From Piliocolobus tephrosceles (taxonomy: Eukaryota; Chordata; Mammalia; Primates; Cercopithecidae), in contig NC_045444.1 in assembly GCF_002776525.5 (NCBI RefSeq), positions 28,616,702 through 28,680,701 of the forward strand: a DNA stretch of 64,000 nucleotides, read 5' to 3'. Positions 39,951 to 57,334 of this stretch are shown here, one piece after another (positions within the stretch are counted from its first letter, which is position 1; the number at the start of each line of letters is the position of its first letter). The translations under genes were made by a program, and so were the position numbers. Under the pieces are notes generated by a model. It was given only the letters and a program-made list of their open reading frames with translations, ran no database searches and had not been told where the DNA came from.

Positions 39951-40539
39951 ACCACATCTTTACAAGACTTTGGTATTCACACTTCAAAATTTTGTCATTA
40001 ATTTTGCTTGTCTACAGAAATTTGATTATTTTATTTTTTTCTGTAAACCAGATGATATGGGTTAGGTTAGGGTCTAACTGTGGAATATAAAGGGAGGAGT
40101 AGATAACAAGGCCATTAATGACTCGTAAGACTGAAAGTGAAGAGGGAAAAAACCTAATGGTGTCCAATTCAGATGTCTAAAACTACCTAACAAAGAATTG
40201 AGCGGATAAATAAATGTAAAAAAAAAAAAAGAGAAAAAACATGAATGCTCTGTTTGACATATTGTGTTTTAGACAGAGGCAGCACTAGAGAATAAGTCTT
40301 CTGACTTCTAATCAAAGACATTCTCCTATTACTTGATTAAGATCTTTCATGAACAAACATCACCTTCATTTACTTTAAACTTCCAGAAGACAAATTACTT
40401 AATATGCCTATCATTTTGACTAATTCATCAAAATCTAACAAAATCATTAGATGATAAGCTTCTACATTTCCTTCCCCATGCATTAATTTTCATCTGTAAG
40501 GTTTAAGATCAATACCAGATATATTCAAGTGAGGAGGGA
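39951..40539. other. Intronic sequence, nothing recognised
   Basis: An A12 run at about 40219 is the only simple repeat noted. Confidence 0.45.
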
Positions 40540-40695
40540 ATCTAACTAATGTTTACAATAAGCTTACCTTGACAGGCACTGTGCTAGAAACTTCACACTT
40601 TAACCATAACCCTATGAAGTTATAGATGAAAAAACTGGTGCCCAGCTCTCTACTGGTAGAAAGTTGTGGGATTGAGATTCAAGTCTCAGGTCCAG
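40540..40695 (-). mobile_element. MIR SINE, antisense
   Basis: GACAGGCACTGTGCTAGAAA, then ACCATAACCCTATGAAGTTA and GATGAAAAAACTGGTGCCCA follow the reverse MIR order. Confidence 0.72.
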
Positions 40696-40770
40696 TAAAA
40701 TCTTCCTTGTCACCTCTCAACATGGATAGTTCTAAATGTGTTGAAGCTGCTGGAGGAAATAAAAAATAAA

Positions 40771-41058
40771 GGCAGCATGGAATGGTGGCTCACACCTGTA
40801 TTTCCAGCAATTTGGGAAGCCAAGACTGGTGGATCACTTGAGGTCAGGTGTTTGAGACCAGCCTGACCAACAGGGTGAAAACCTGTCTCTATTAAAAATA
40901 CAAGAGTTAGCTGGGTGTGGTGGAGTGTGCCACTACTTTGGAGGCTGAGGCAGGAGAATCACTTTAACCCGGGAGGTGGAGGTTGCAGTGAGACAAGATG
41001 GCACCACTGCACCCCAGCCTGAGTGACAGAGCAAGACTCTATCTCAAAAATAAAACTA
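40771..41058 (+). mobile_element. Alu element, sense, diverged
   Basis: GGCAGCATGGAATGGTGGCT opens the element; both arms are present and it ends ACAGAGCAAGACTCTATCTC. AATAAAGGCA before it and AAACTAAAGGCA after it may be the decayed target duplication. A deletion removes part of the right-arm CCTGTAATCCCAGC segment. Confidence 0.92.
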
Positions 41059-41664
41059 AAGGCAATATTCATTTTTCCTCCCAAGCATACAATACTATCT
41101 TTACTATCAACAATGTTTCCCAAATTCTAGTTAAACTAGGTACTACTAAGTTAAGTACTTAGGGTGATGAAATCATATCTCATTAGGTTTCACCTGGAGG
41201 GAAGTTAATCTGCCATCACCAGTATCTAACCCCCTCTACTAAAGGGGTCATTAGTATTATTTTCGTTGCTCAGGTGCTATCTGATCCAATGCATCATAGT
41301 CAAATCACCTCAAGGCTAACACAAATCGTGTTTTCTCTAAATGAAAACCAACACGAAATATCTTGCCCTAGCTTAAGCTAAGAGTGGGGCTTCCTGATAA
41401 GTAGGTCATCCAGACTCTAGGGATATGTTTTCCCCATGTTGGAGAACTGAAAGTCTACCCTGTAGTGGAGATGTGGGGCATTTGACAAGTGTAATAGATG
41501 ATTCATGTCTGATACTAACAAATTCATTAATACTATGATGAAACTGCAGTCACAGATAGAGAGATCAGTCCTTCCCCCAGGCACTGTCTAACACTGCTTT
41601 AAAGGGTAGAAAGGGAAAGTGATCTACCTGGTTGTGTCTAAAGTTTGCTTACGCACGCTTTAAG
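41059..41664. other. Intronic sequence, nothing recognised
   Basis: No element or exon recognised. Confidence 0.45.
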
Positions 41665-41785
41665 AAGTACCTGTAGAGCTCCCATATGCCAGGTTGCATG
41701 TTAGGACCTAGGCATGCAAAGAGAAACAGAACAAGGCCCTGCTCATAAGAGTTTCCAGTGACCTAGAGGAACCAGAAAGAAAATA
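41665..41785 (-). mobile_element. Probable L2 LINE fragment, antisense
   Basis: GAGCTCCCATATGCCAGGTT, GACCTAGGCATGCAAAGAGA and AACAAGGCCCTGCTCATAAG resemble the reverse L2 3' region. Short and diverged. Confidence 0.45.
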
Positions 41786-42043
41786 GTCTGGTCCTCTTTG
41801 TCAACAGGTCACATGTGTGTCTATAATAGAAGCGAGAACTTGATGAAAAAATAAGAAGAAAGGCTCAGTCATACATCAATAAATTTTCCAGGAAAGCAGA
41901 GATATACAAAGTTGTATATTTGCAATAGTATAAATATATATAGCATAAAATAGTAGAAATATACAAACCTTGTATATTTGAATAGTACATTATTTCCCAA
42001 GTATTTTTGTTATGATTACCAAAGAGAAAAAAACTGAAACTAT

Positions 42044-42121
42044 TTAGGCTGGTGAAAAAGTAATTGTGGTTTTTGCCATGGAAAGTAATGACAAAAACTG
42101 TAATTACTTTTGCACCAACAT
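42044..42121. mobile_element. MADE1 (mariner-derived MITE), hairpin-forming
   Basis: TTAGGCTGGTGAAAAAGTAA opens and AATTACTTTTGCACCAACA closes a near-palindrome of about 78 bp, the size and sequence of the primate MADE1 MITE. The two arms pair over about 28 bp (GGTGxAAAAGTAATTxxxGT with TTTTTGxCA). MADE1 palindromes are the known source of the primate miR-548 family. Whether this copy is transcribed or processed cannot be told from sequence. Confidence 0.92.
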
Positions 42122-42479
42122 GTAATATTTCTGGGTAGAGAATGATAAAGAAACTTCAGATTATTGGTTTACAAAGACCACTCTGAACAGAAAAGTTTGG
42201 AAAGCAAGGTAAAGTTTGCTGTAGCCTGAAGCCACAAGAACACATTGCTTTGTTTACGCTGTGTTCCGAGAATCCACAGAAGTCCTCAGAACCCAAATCA
42301 CTGAAGCTGTAAGTAGTATCTAGAATCCTAATGGCTCTGGGAGGAAATATCCAAACTGCTGATTCACTGGTTATTCCCATATCAGAGGGTCTCCCCAAGT
42401 TGGAGGTTCTCCAAAATATAAAATGTTTCCTGCGAAAAAGGAGAACAGAAGAAAGCAGCTCTATCCCAGAAGGGGCTCT
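42122..42479. other. Intronic spacer, nothing recognised
   Basis: The minus-strand open frame here (42156-42593) is partly Alu-derived at its start and is not a recognised gene. Confidence 0.45.
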
Positions 42480-42787
42480 GGACTGGGCACAATGACTCAT
42501 GCCTGTAATCCCAGCACTTTGGGAGGCTGAGATGGGTGGATCACCTGAGGTCCGGAGTTCGAGAGCAGCCTGGCCAATATGGCAAAGCTCCATCTCTACT
42601 AAAAATACAAAAAATTAGCTTGGCCTAGTGGTGCATGCCTGTAATCCCAGCTACTCGGGGGTTGAGGCAGGAGAATGGATTGAATCCAGGAAGTGGAGGT
42701 TGCAATGAGCCAAGATCATGCCACTGCACTCCAGCCTGGGCAACAGAGCATGACTCCATCTCAAAAAAAAAAAAAAAAAAAAAAAAA
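42480..42787 (+). mobile_element. AluS-like element, sense
   Basis: GGACTGGGCACAATGACTCA to a pure A tail (42763-42787). Both arms are intact. AGAAGGGGCTCTGG before and AGAAAGGACTATGG after the element look like a partly decayed target duplication. Confidence 0.94.
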
Positions 42788-43245
42788 GAAAGGACTATGG
42801 AGTAGAAAGGCCCATGTATCTTTCCCATAATATTTTTCATAATTTTGTTTTATTTTTTACTGTATATATTTAAGGTCTATAACATGATGTATGGGATACA
42901 TAGAAGCAGTAAAATGGTCACTGTAGTGAAGCAGATTAAGATATCCACCTTCACATAGTTACCCATTTTTTTTCTAGCAAGAACAGTGAAAATCTACTCA
43001 TTTAGCATGAATCCCAAATGTAGTACAATTTTATTACCTATAGTCCTCATGCTGTACATTTGGAGCTCTAGACTTGTTTATCCTGCGTATCTGCTACTTT
43101 GTGTCCTCTGACCTATCTGTCTGCATTTTCTTCCCTCACACCTGTCTTTAGTAACCACTCTTTTGTTCTCTATCTCTGTGTATTTGAATTTTTTTTAGAT
43201 TTCATACATAAGTGAGATCATGCAATTTTTCCATGTCTGGCTTTT

Positions 43246-43522
<277 letters not shown>

Positions 43523-43528
43523 TAATAC

Positions 43529-43614
43529 TTCTCTCTCTCTCTCTTTGTCTCTCTTTCTCTCTCTCTGTCTCTCTCTCTCTCTCTGTGTGTGTATGTGTGT
43601 GTGTATGTGTGTGT
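43529..43614. repeat. (CT)n(GT)n compound microsatellite
   Basis: CT units with TTTGT and TTT interruptions pass into GT units with GTAT interruptions. It lies inside the antisense L1 where the normal L1 sequence is AT-rich, so it replaced or grew from part of the element. Arg/Glu-rich frames on the minus strand are artefacts of this repeat. Confidence 0.93.
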
Positions 43615-43810
43615 CCATAATATTTTCTTTTCCACTCATCTGTTGATGGACACTTAGGTTGATTCCATATCTTCGCAATTTTGGATATTCTGCAGTGAAC
43701 AAGGGAGTGCAGATATCTTTACAAGGTGCTGATTTCATTTCCTTTGGGTATATGTCCAGTGGAGGAATTGCTAGGTCTTATAGTAGCTCTATTTTTAATT
43801 TCTAGAAATT

Positions 43811-45198
43811 TGATAATTTTAAAGAAAAGTTGCATATATAAATGTTATTAGGTCATGGACTTAAATGAGCAAATAATTTTATGTTCTTTTTTTTTTTTTG
43901 TCTATCTGAATTTAATTCTATCATGAACCCACATCTGTTTCTTGCAGGAAATTTTGTCTTGTAACTTCTAGGTAAGCTTAGTGAATTTCGTTGTTTTTCT
44001 CAGTAAATTCGGAGTTTAAGTTCTGTTGGTTCAGAGTTCTTTTCCTTTCCTCCACAGAATGACACTTAAGGTTGCAAAGGTTGATGATACACAGAACACT
44101 CAGGCATAGGTACGGGAGAGGCATCGGACCCATAGTCATTTCCTGGAGTACATTGAGATGTGCCTGTAACCTTTTGGTCAACTGCTCTCATTACCTGTGC
44201 ATCCTCCGAGATGCATGTGAAACTGAAATGGCCTCATGCTGTTTATCCCAACCATCCCAAAGCTCCATTGGGGACTTGGGGTCTGCCAGTCACTTCTATA
44301 CCCATCCCTGGGGGAGCAGGAATTTCAAAATAGTCTCTTGGGTCTCGGGGATATGATATGAACCTGGGTTTTAAATGGAGGTGCTATCACACACAGGTCC
44401 ATTCTCCTAACATTCCTACACCAAGACTATGGCACCCATTTGGGGCCTGAAGAAATGATCTACGAACCTTTGGACTGAGTCTTAGAGCTGAGGGAACATG
44501 GCTCAGCCCGTTTCCATCATCAGGTCTTCTCAAACATATGTGGAGTTCCCACCGTCCCAGTCTCATCCCTTGTAATTTATCTAGCGGTATGGAGTACAGC
44601 CTGGCTAGGTATTAGGAACCTAAATCAGGTATGAATCTCATCCCTTTCTGAGGCTTCTCCTTCCTCAGCAGGAGCAAATTTGGTTTAATTTATGGGTTAG
44701 ATCCACTGTTTCTTCAGTTGTCTTTTGTATGTGCTATTTATGGCATAAACTTTATGCTGGGCTATATGTAACACATGATTTGAGATCAAACGTGTCTATT
44801 GCAAATCAGAGGTCTTGGCTCTTAAAGAGAATTGTCTCTGCTCTAAGTTTCAGAAGTTTGTTTTGGAACTCAAAGCTAAAAATTAGAATTTTGGTTCTAT
44901 ATGCACCCTTTGGTGTTCTCCACTTAACAAATGACCCTGAAGCAATAAAATGTATTGATTCACTGTGGAGAAGAAAGTTGTGGAAAACTATTTGTAAATG
45001 ATGAGCGAAATTCTTAATATATTTAAAGTTTTATCACCTTAAATGTCTTCCAAACAATATGCTATGAATAGAATGTCCCTGAATCCATACAGTTTTCAAA
45101 TCAGAAGAAATGACAACATGAGATTTAATATAGCATAGAAAAACAGGAACCGATTTAAAACTCATCAGGTGTTTGTCTGTTTGTTGGTTGGTTTGTTT
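43811..45198. other. Intronic sequence, nothing recognised
   Basis: A block at about 43980-44700 is less AT-rich than its surroundings and holds several 67-94 codon open frames on both strands, none recognised. Simultaneous openness on both strands argues against coding. It could be an old ERV-derived or other degenerate element. Confidence 0.4.
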
Positions 45199-45676
<478 letters not shown>

Positions 45677-45696
45677 TTTTTTTTTTTTTTTTTTTC

Positions 45697-45775
45697 TAAG
45701 AGATATCTTGCTATGTTGTGGAAGCCAGTCTCCAACTCCTGGCTTCGAGCAGTCCTCCTGTCTTGGCCTCTCAGT
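45697..45775 (-). mobile_element. Old Alu (AluJ-like), antisense, second part
   Basis: CTAAGAGATATCTTGCTATG, then AGCCAGTCTCCAACTCCTGG and CAGTCCTCCTGTCTTGGCCT continue the Alu interrupted at 45345. The usual terminal segment is missing. Confidence 0.8.
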
Positions 45776-47344
45776 GGATGGTAAGTTTTCTGATCAGATT
45801 TAGTGCTTTTCTGGAAAAATCATTAGACAACAATTCCGAAGCTAAATATTAAGTGTGTGCCTAAAAATTTAGCAAACTTAATGGAAAAGGTCCGCAGAAC
45901 TCTTTTAAGATCAAACAGTACAATACTAAAAATAAAAATTCTAATGGAAAAAGAGGGTGTGGGGAAATCAAATCACTTATCCTATATGCATATTGGAGGT
46001 GGAAAGGACATACCTGGGGCATATGCAAAATTCTCAGGCGCCAAGTAGAGTGAATAAGTATGTGGTAATTATTCACAGTGTCAATGCATATAACTGAAAA
46101 TATGATCAGTACTTAAATGTTGGATATAATATATTATATTATCAGGTCATGAGTTATGACCTGATAAAACCATCTGTATGTCCTTAAATGTCCTTAAATG
46201 CTAGATGTAAGCTTGGACATTTGTCTATGTTTATGTGAATGATAGTCCTTCTTTCTTCCTGAGGTTTTGTCCCTCCTTTATTTTGTTCTGTTTATGGAGA
46301 TGATGTTCTGCATTAGGCAGGATCAGTGAAATATAAACATAGATTTGTGAGCGTATAAATGAGACTATCCAAAACATTTCCACTCAAATTAAGACTTTAT
46401 ATTTTGAGATACACTGGAATCAGTGATGTCAATTTGGAAGCTCAGATTTTCCTAGCAATGAATAATGCGGCTTAGACAGAATGTCCATTTCAACAGTGAA
46501 ATTCATTGATAGGTTCTTTGAATTTAACTCCGTGGCTCGAGTTCAGTTTGGAGTAATGCCAGAGACATGTCTTTCCCCTAAGAATAGTCTATTTCCTCAC
46601 ACCTGAAACATATTCTTACCTCCTTTCCTTTTTTTCTCCAGACTGTTCAAAATCTGTCCTAAACAACAACTAATTCTAGAATATCGTTTTCTCTCAAAGT
46701 TCATTCTGTTGAAATATTTTAGCGAGTTAACATTTAAAATAAAGCTTGCCCTGAGGCTTTGAAAAGTGAAAATGGACATCTATATAGATAAAGGATCAAG
46801 TTTATTACTATCATGTAAAATTTTACAGTCAGTGATTATTTCCTTTGTAATAAGATGTATGTACTTCACCTCTGAGGCAAGACCTCATATTCAGCCATAT
46901 TTCAAATTCTGTTTTTCACATAGATGCATATTTCAATATGTTAATATATAATTTAGGAAACAATTTGGTTATGTCTAATAGGATTACAAAATTCTTTTTT
47001 ACATGTACACAATGCAGGTTGAGAATTTTCTAAGTGGACATGGATTTTATAAATCATTACCAGAAAAGTCTCAAGTACTTTATGCCTGTCTTCTAAGTCA
47101 ATTCTTAATAATTTTCCAAGTAAAAATCCATTATGATTAGCTTGACATCTCATAAAAACAATTGTGTCGAAATTTTTTCCTCCCAGTTTACCCCCACTGA
47201 TGTAGTTCAGTTATATGAACTGCTGTTTATATGAACTGTCTAATGACTTGAGAAATGTTTTGACTTGTGTTCTAACCATAACAAAAAGAAAATTAGAACT
47301 TTTGATAATTATGACTTTATGGTTTAGTTCCAGTTTATTTCTTA
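45776..47344. other. Intronic sequence, nothing recognised
   Basis: It includes a perfect short palindrome at 46139-46167 and a CCTTAAATGT direct duplication just after it. No genes or large elements were recognised. Confidence 0.45.
46139..46167. repeat. Perfect 12-bp inverted repeat with 5-base loop
   Basis: TTATCAGGTCAT, loop GAGTT, then ATGACCTGATAA. All twelve pairs match. There is no T run that would suggest an RNA polymerase III terminator. Confidence 0.9.
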
Positions 47345-51225
<3,881 letters not shown>

Positions 51226-52026
51226 CAATTTGTAGGTTCCTTTTGATCTTGGACTATTACTAAACAGATGCACTTGATTATAATTATACATAATTTACTT
51301 CATATTTATTTAAATACTTCTGGAGATTAAAATTCCAGAAGTGAATTTCCTAGGTCAATGGTGTTTGTCTTTATAACTTTGGTAGCTATTGTTCATTTAT
51401 TTTCACAGAGGTGCATCACATTATACTCCCAAAGTAATACATGGAAGTTAGCCTTTACCCACAGCCACACCAATAGAGTACATAATCAGATTTTTGCATT
51501 TTTGCCAATCTGAGAGGTGAACAATGGTATCGCAATGTAGTTTTATTTTGTGTTGATATTAATAGTAATTGGAGAGATTTTCTTTTTAACTTTTAAGAAC
51601 TATTTGTTTTTCTTTTCTGTAAATGGTCTATTCATATCCTTTGGTCTTTTTTCTTAGATTTTTATTTTTGCCTTATTGATCTCTATATACTCTTGTACTA
51701 GAAAGATTAACCCTTTGTAATATGAGCTGCAGAGGATTTTTTAAAAATATGTTGTTGCTTGATAGGACTTTCTCTTCTGATTTGTTGGTCTACAGAATTG
51801 ATCCTGAGTTTCTCTAGCTTTATTAGTATGATGAGTTATATATTAACTGATTTCATAACAAATTACCACATTGTTTCCATTTTGGAGTTTTACGACATTT
51901 AATATCTTGTTGAAATACTTCACTTCATTGTTCTTGTTTTTCAGAGATTTCTTAATATTATTTGTTTTCCCAAATAACATTAGAATAAGCTTTTCTGCTT
52001 CCTAAATAAAAACCTATTTTTACTGG

Positions 52027-52446
52027 TGTATAGGCCTTTCTCACATTGCTATAAAGAAATACTTGATACTGGGTAATTTACAAAGAAAAGAGGTTTAATT
52101 GGCTCATGATTCTGCAGGTTGTACAGGAAGCATGGTGCTGGAATCTGCTCGGCTTTCGTAGAGGTCTTGGGAAACTTATAATCATGGCAGGAGGCAAATA
52201 GGGGGCAGGCACCTCACATGGCAGGCCAAGAGAGCAAGGAATGAGATGCTACACACTTTTAAACGACCAGAAATCGTTTGACCAGAACTCACACACGATT
52301 GCAAGGACAGTACCAAGAGGGATGGTGCTAAACCATTCATGAAAAATCCATCCCCATGATCCAATCAATTTCCACCTTCGACATTGGGAATTACATTTCA
52401 ATATGAGATTTGGGCAGGGACACAAACACATATCCACATTTTATCA
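52027..52446 (-). mobile_element. THE1/MST-type MaLR solo LTR, antisense
   Basis: On the + strand: CTATAAAGAAATACTTGATA, ACTGGGTAATTTACAAAGAA, AAGAGGTTTAATTGGCTCAT, TTGTACAGGAAGCATGGTGC, GGAAACTTATAATCATGGCA, GATGGTGCTAAACCATTCAT, AATATGAGATTTGGGCAGGG. This is the reverse complement of the MaLR LTR consensus. It is the same superfamily as the LTR at 23431 but in the opposite orientation. Confidence 0.93.
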
Positions 52447-52571
52447 CCTGAAATCATGTTAAAATTGTGCATCAATTTAAGGATAATTGACATTTTCTTG
52501 ATATTAAATATTATTCAAGTATTTTTGTTGTTCAGGAATGTAGGTCTTGAAATTTTTTTGGTAATACATAA

Positions 52572-52915
<344 letters not shown>

Positions 52916-54619
52916 CAGATATTTGTTTCTTATATTAATTTTCCACCAGACTACCATATTAATGTATCCAAATATTAATATCAAGTAAAAAATTATGTAA
53001 CTTGAAAGTATGGTAGTAATAATTTGCATCTTCTTTCCTATTTTTATATCTGCCAAATCTTGGTATTAATGAAAGTAACTATGGTGTTGCTAAATCTGAG
53101 TTTGACTTTCAGGATGAGATTGCTGTATTTCATTACATTAAGTATCTTTCTACCATTGTTTTCTTTAGTTTTTTTAAAACTTAAGAATAAGAATGTTGTA
53201 AATGTCTTTACAGGGTTTAAGGAGATAATCTTCTTGTTTTTCCCTTAGCTTTATTAATAAAATGAATTGTATATTAATAAATTTGCTAGTATGGACCCGT
53301 TTTTGATCTATGTGAACCCTGCTGTTCATAATGTGTTACTATTTAATATGCTGTTAGAATCCATTGGCAGTATTTTATGATTTTTGCATTAACTTTTTAA
53401 GACTGAATATTTTGTGCATGCAATCCTAACCTAGTTTAATATTAATATTATAATGTCATCACAAAAAAATGGTAATATCTCCCATGCCTCTTTTTTGATT
53501 TGGTTTTTGTTTTCTATGCACTGAGCTAGTTTAAATAGCATTGGAATTATCTACTAAAAGGTATTGATAGAATTTCCCCATGTGATTACCTTCTTTTGTG
53601 AGTTTCAGATGTTTAAGCTTTTTCTCTATTTCTCCTGTTAAAATCTATTAGTTTCCATTTTTGTTCCTTTCTGGGATTAGGTTGAATAAGTAATATTCTC
53701 CCAGAAAATTATTCATTTAATCTAAATTTGTAAATTAATTTAAGCAATGCCTCTCTTATGATGTGCTTATTTTTCCCTATTTTGTGAATATCATCGGCAT
53801 ATGTTTTTCTTTTCATAGCTATACCTTCTTGTGTTTTCTTGATTAATTGGTATTCCTCTCCCTCACCACAACAAACTTGATTTATGTATCAATGTAACTG
53901 TCATTTTATGTTTTCTAACGATTAATTTCAGCTTTTTTCTTTGTTAATTACATACTGCTCTTTATTTAGATTCGTATCATGTACTTTTATAACACTTTTT
54001 AGTCTTATTATTGATTTATCTACTTTCTTTCTAATTTTTAAATTGATCTACAGTTTAAAGCTATGAATTTGTTCTCTCTGCACTGTTTTGGCAATTTCCC
54101 AAAAGTCTTGATCTGGAGCTTTTAAAAATCATTCTTACAAAGGAAATTTTACCAATTCAGTTTGTATCTCTCTTTATCCTAAAAGTAATTTCAGATAAAT
54201 TTACTTTAAACTTGCCAGGTAATTGAGTCTTTTCATTTTCTGAGTTTTTAAATTGATTTTTAGTCTTATTGGATTATACTCAGATACTATGGTCAGCAAT
54301 ATATACATTTTGGAGATATTAAAGATTTTGTGTAGTTATAGTCAACATTTTATGAGTATTTCTTTTGAAAGCTATAATCTTTATTTCAAGTCACCGCTTT
54401 AAACATTTATGTTAGATTTACCATCTTAATTGATATATTTGTCCACTTGATCTGTCATGGACTTAGAGAGGTTAATAAAACTTCTGCCACAGGATATTTC
54501 TCTCTCCTTATAGTCTCTGTAATGTTTGCTTTATGAGTGTTGGTGTGGCATTATGTTATGAACAGCATTTCATAACTGTTTTATCTTTATTGTGAATTTT
54601 TCAAATTATTAACAAAACT

Positions 54620-55080
54620 ATCAAGTGATAACAGATTAGGTAGAAGGAAGAGGAAAGCTGCTAAATCTATAATTGTTCATGGAAGAGAACTAGTAGAATA
54701 AAGGAAAAGAAAAATTTAAATTAAAACCTTAAATGTCAAAGTACTAAATAAAAAATAATGAAAAAAGCAAATCATCTCATGTTGAAAGACTTTTCAAAAA
54801 AACTTTAGAAATAGAAAATATGACATTAAATGACATTGAATTAAGACCAGACATATTTGTCAAAGTAATAAATATCAATAGATTTAATTCACATATTGAA
54901 AGATAAAGTCATCAGATTGTACTACAAAGCAGAGGCTCAATTAAAATAAATAACTCAGAAAAAATAGAATAAAAGGATGAGCAAAAGTATAGAAATTGGA
55001 AAATAAAGTAAGATGCAATCTTTATATATGACAAGTGGAATTCAGACCAAAAAAATGATAAGAAGGATACTTTTGTCAGT
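54620..55080 (+). mobile_element. Possible ancient L1 fragment, sense
   Basis: AAATATCAATAGATTTAATT, then CACATATTGAAAGATAAAGT, CATCAGATTGTACTACAAAG and ATAAAAGGATGAGCAAAAGT echo the A-rich sense strand of old L1 elements. Orientation is opposite to the adjacent L1 block. Weak evidence. Confidence 0.4.
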
Positions 55081-56999
55081 AATTTTAACTTTCTTGATAT
55101 TCACTTTGTATTCTTAGATTTGATTATACTTGTTTTACCTGATCATGTTTAAATTATGGATAGTAAGTAAAACTTCGTTAACGCCCCTATTTGTTTAGTT
55201 GTTTATTTTTACACTTTCACATGTCATTTCCTATTTACTATTGCCTTAATCTCCACATTTGTTTAGTCTCATTCCTATAATTAAATACATTCAATAGTCA
55301 TAATATGTCATTTTGTTATAGTTTCACCAGTCATCTCTTGGCTAACTTAAGTGCCTTTTCAGGTAATGAAGAATTCATGGGAAAAATATTAGCTGAACAC
55401 TTGCTTGATCAATATCAGTAAAACTTATACAATTTGACTAGTCAAACATAGCATTCATGTATCATGTGTTTTTTTCTCTGTGTATTATACAGGTATTTCT
55501 ATATTAGTCTCTGTCATTGAATGGTTGCATTTGATACATTTGAAGCCAATCTGACATTTCTTTCTTTATTCTCACTTAACCCTTTCTTGAGTGGAACTTC
55601 AATTTTTTCTCTATCCTTAAAATCCAAAAATTTTAATAGGCAGTAACCAAAATTGACCATTCTGAATTAATTCCTCCCAACTAACTCAGAGAATGTTGCA
55701 TTTTTTCAATGTAGATTCAAATCATTTTTATTTCCTCAAAGTTATCTTGAATTATAACTTTAAAAAATTTCTTCTCATGCTTTCCTTCTTTAGAAACTCA
55801 TTCTGATTATGATGGAACTTATTTATCTGTTTACTAAATTTGTCATTTTCTCTCTAAACTATTTAAAATATATCTCTTTATTTTTTCTCACAACTATCTT
55901 TTGTCCCTTGCTAGTTTTTCTACAGTATCCTGCCTTTCTTGCAGTTTTTCAAATCTTTTTTTCTTTGTTTTATGTGTTTTATTTTTTTTTTCTAATTCTT
56001 TCCTGATTTCTGCATGCTCATTTTCATCCCTCCTATTGTTAAGATATGTTAATCCTATTCCTACATTTTTACTTGGCTTTTTCTAAACACATGGAATATT
56101 ATTTCATTATGCTTCTGTTGTTTTCTTTATGTATTCATTTTTATTACATTTCTCATCCACTTTTAAGCAGTCTTTTCCTGCTGCATATTTTTCATTTTTG
56201 TAGATTTCTCCCATTTTTCGTGGAAAATCTTTGTGTTGGTATTAATACTCAGTTCTTTTTTCATTGTTCATCACTGAATATGTTGAATTTTCCTGGATTA
56301 GCAATTTGGGGAAGGTACCTAAGAAGGAGGCTAGGAGAGAAAGGGTACAGTAGCCCTTCAGATTTTTCATTTGCTCACTACTTCCATCACTTAGGGGTCC
56401 TGTTGATTCTTTCTATGGATGTGCCTCCTTTTTCTGCAGGATGCATAATATAACCGCTGCTCTAAAAATGGCCCTGCTCTCTTGTATTCTATATCCTTAA
56501 TTGTATCAAGGGTGTAGCTTTTGAAATTCAAATTGGGCACCTTGTTTTTATTTTAGATAATTTTTTTTTAAACTGGAACTTCAGTAGATATTCCATCACT
56601 TGAGCTTTTACCACTCTTTTCTGATTTTTTTTCAGTTCCTCCTATGCAGATTCCACCCAATGTCGTCATTATAGGCAGAAGAACCAATGGGGACAAAAAG
56701 AGAGGATCATTAGGTTCTCATAATGAATTACTTGAAATGAGAGAATAAATATTAGAAGTAAGGTTTCAAAGGTATGCCTGGGCTGGTACACTATGAATTT
56801 TAATAAGTTAATGAGAACTGTATGTTTTTAAGTGATAGATTTTTAAAAATTAATCATTTTGCATAATTAATCAGACTCTGCTAATTAATTCTATAAAACT
56901 ATATGCAAAATACATAAAATATTTTTGAAATTAAAATAAATTTGGACTAATAAAGAGGAGTTAAAATGATAATTAGAACCTTTCATTGATGCAACAACA
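55081..56999. other. T-rich intronic sequence, probably decayed L1, no gene
   Basis: Poly-T-rich text with hydrophobic open frames (for example 56046-56453) that reflect base composition. It may be further ancient antisense L1, but I cannot align it confidently. Confidence 0.4.
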
Positions 57000-57158
57000 A
57001 TATGTGCTCTTTAAGAAAAATCTGGAAAATATAGATAGGAATAAAGCATAAATTAAAATATATAACATTTTGGCCATAGTTAAATATACATACATACATG
57101 TTATTGTTTTAAAACTAGAATCACACTCAAAATATTGTGATCTCCATTGTAATCTTTT

Positions 57159-57199
<41 letters not shown>

Positions 57200-57334
57200 T
57201 TTTAAATAGGATTTTTATAATGACTGTAGAGTATCCCTTCACATGCAATGGTGTAATTTGTTTCTATCAGTTCTCCATTACAAGATATTCAGGTGGTTTT
57301 GACTCTGAAAATTGTATTGTGTTAATTGTCCTAA
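57000..57334 (-). mobile_element. Ancient L1M fragment, antisense
   Basis: ATGACTGTAGAGTATCCCTT, then GTGTAATTTGTTTCTATCAG and TTACAAGATATTCAGGTGGT parallel the antisense L1 region around GACTGTATAGTATTCCATTG. It contains the TA microsatellite at 57160-57198 and resumes at 58095 after the LTR insertion. Confidence 0.55.
57160..57198. repeat. (TA)n microsatellite
   Basis: About 19 TA units, self-complementary and likely length-variable. Confidence 0.95.
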
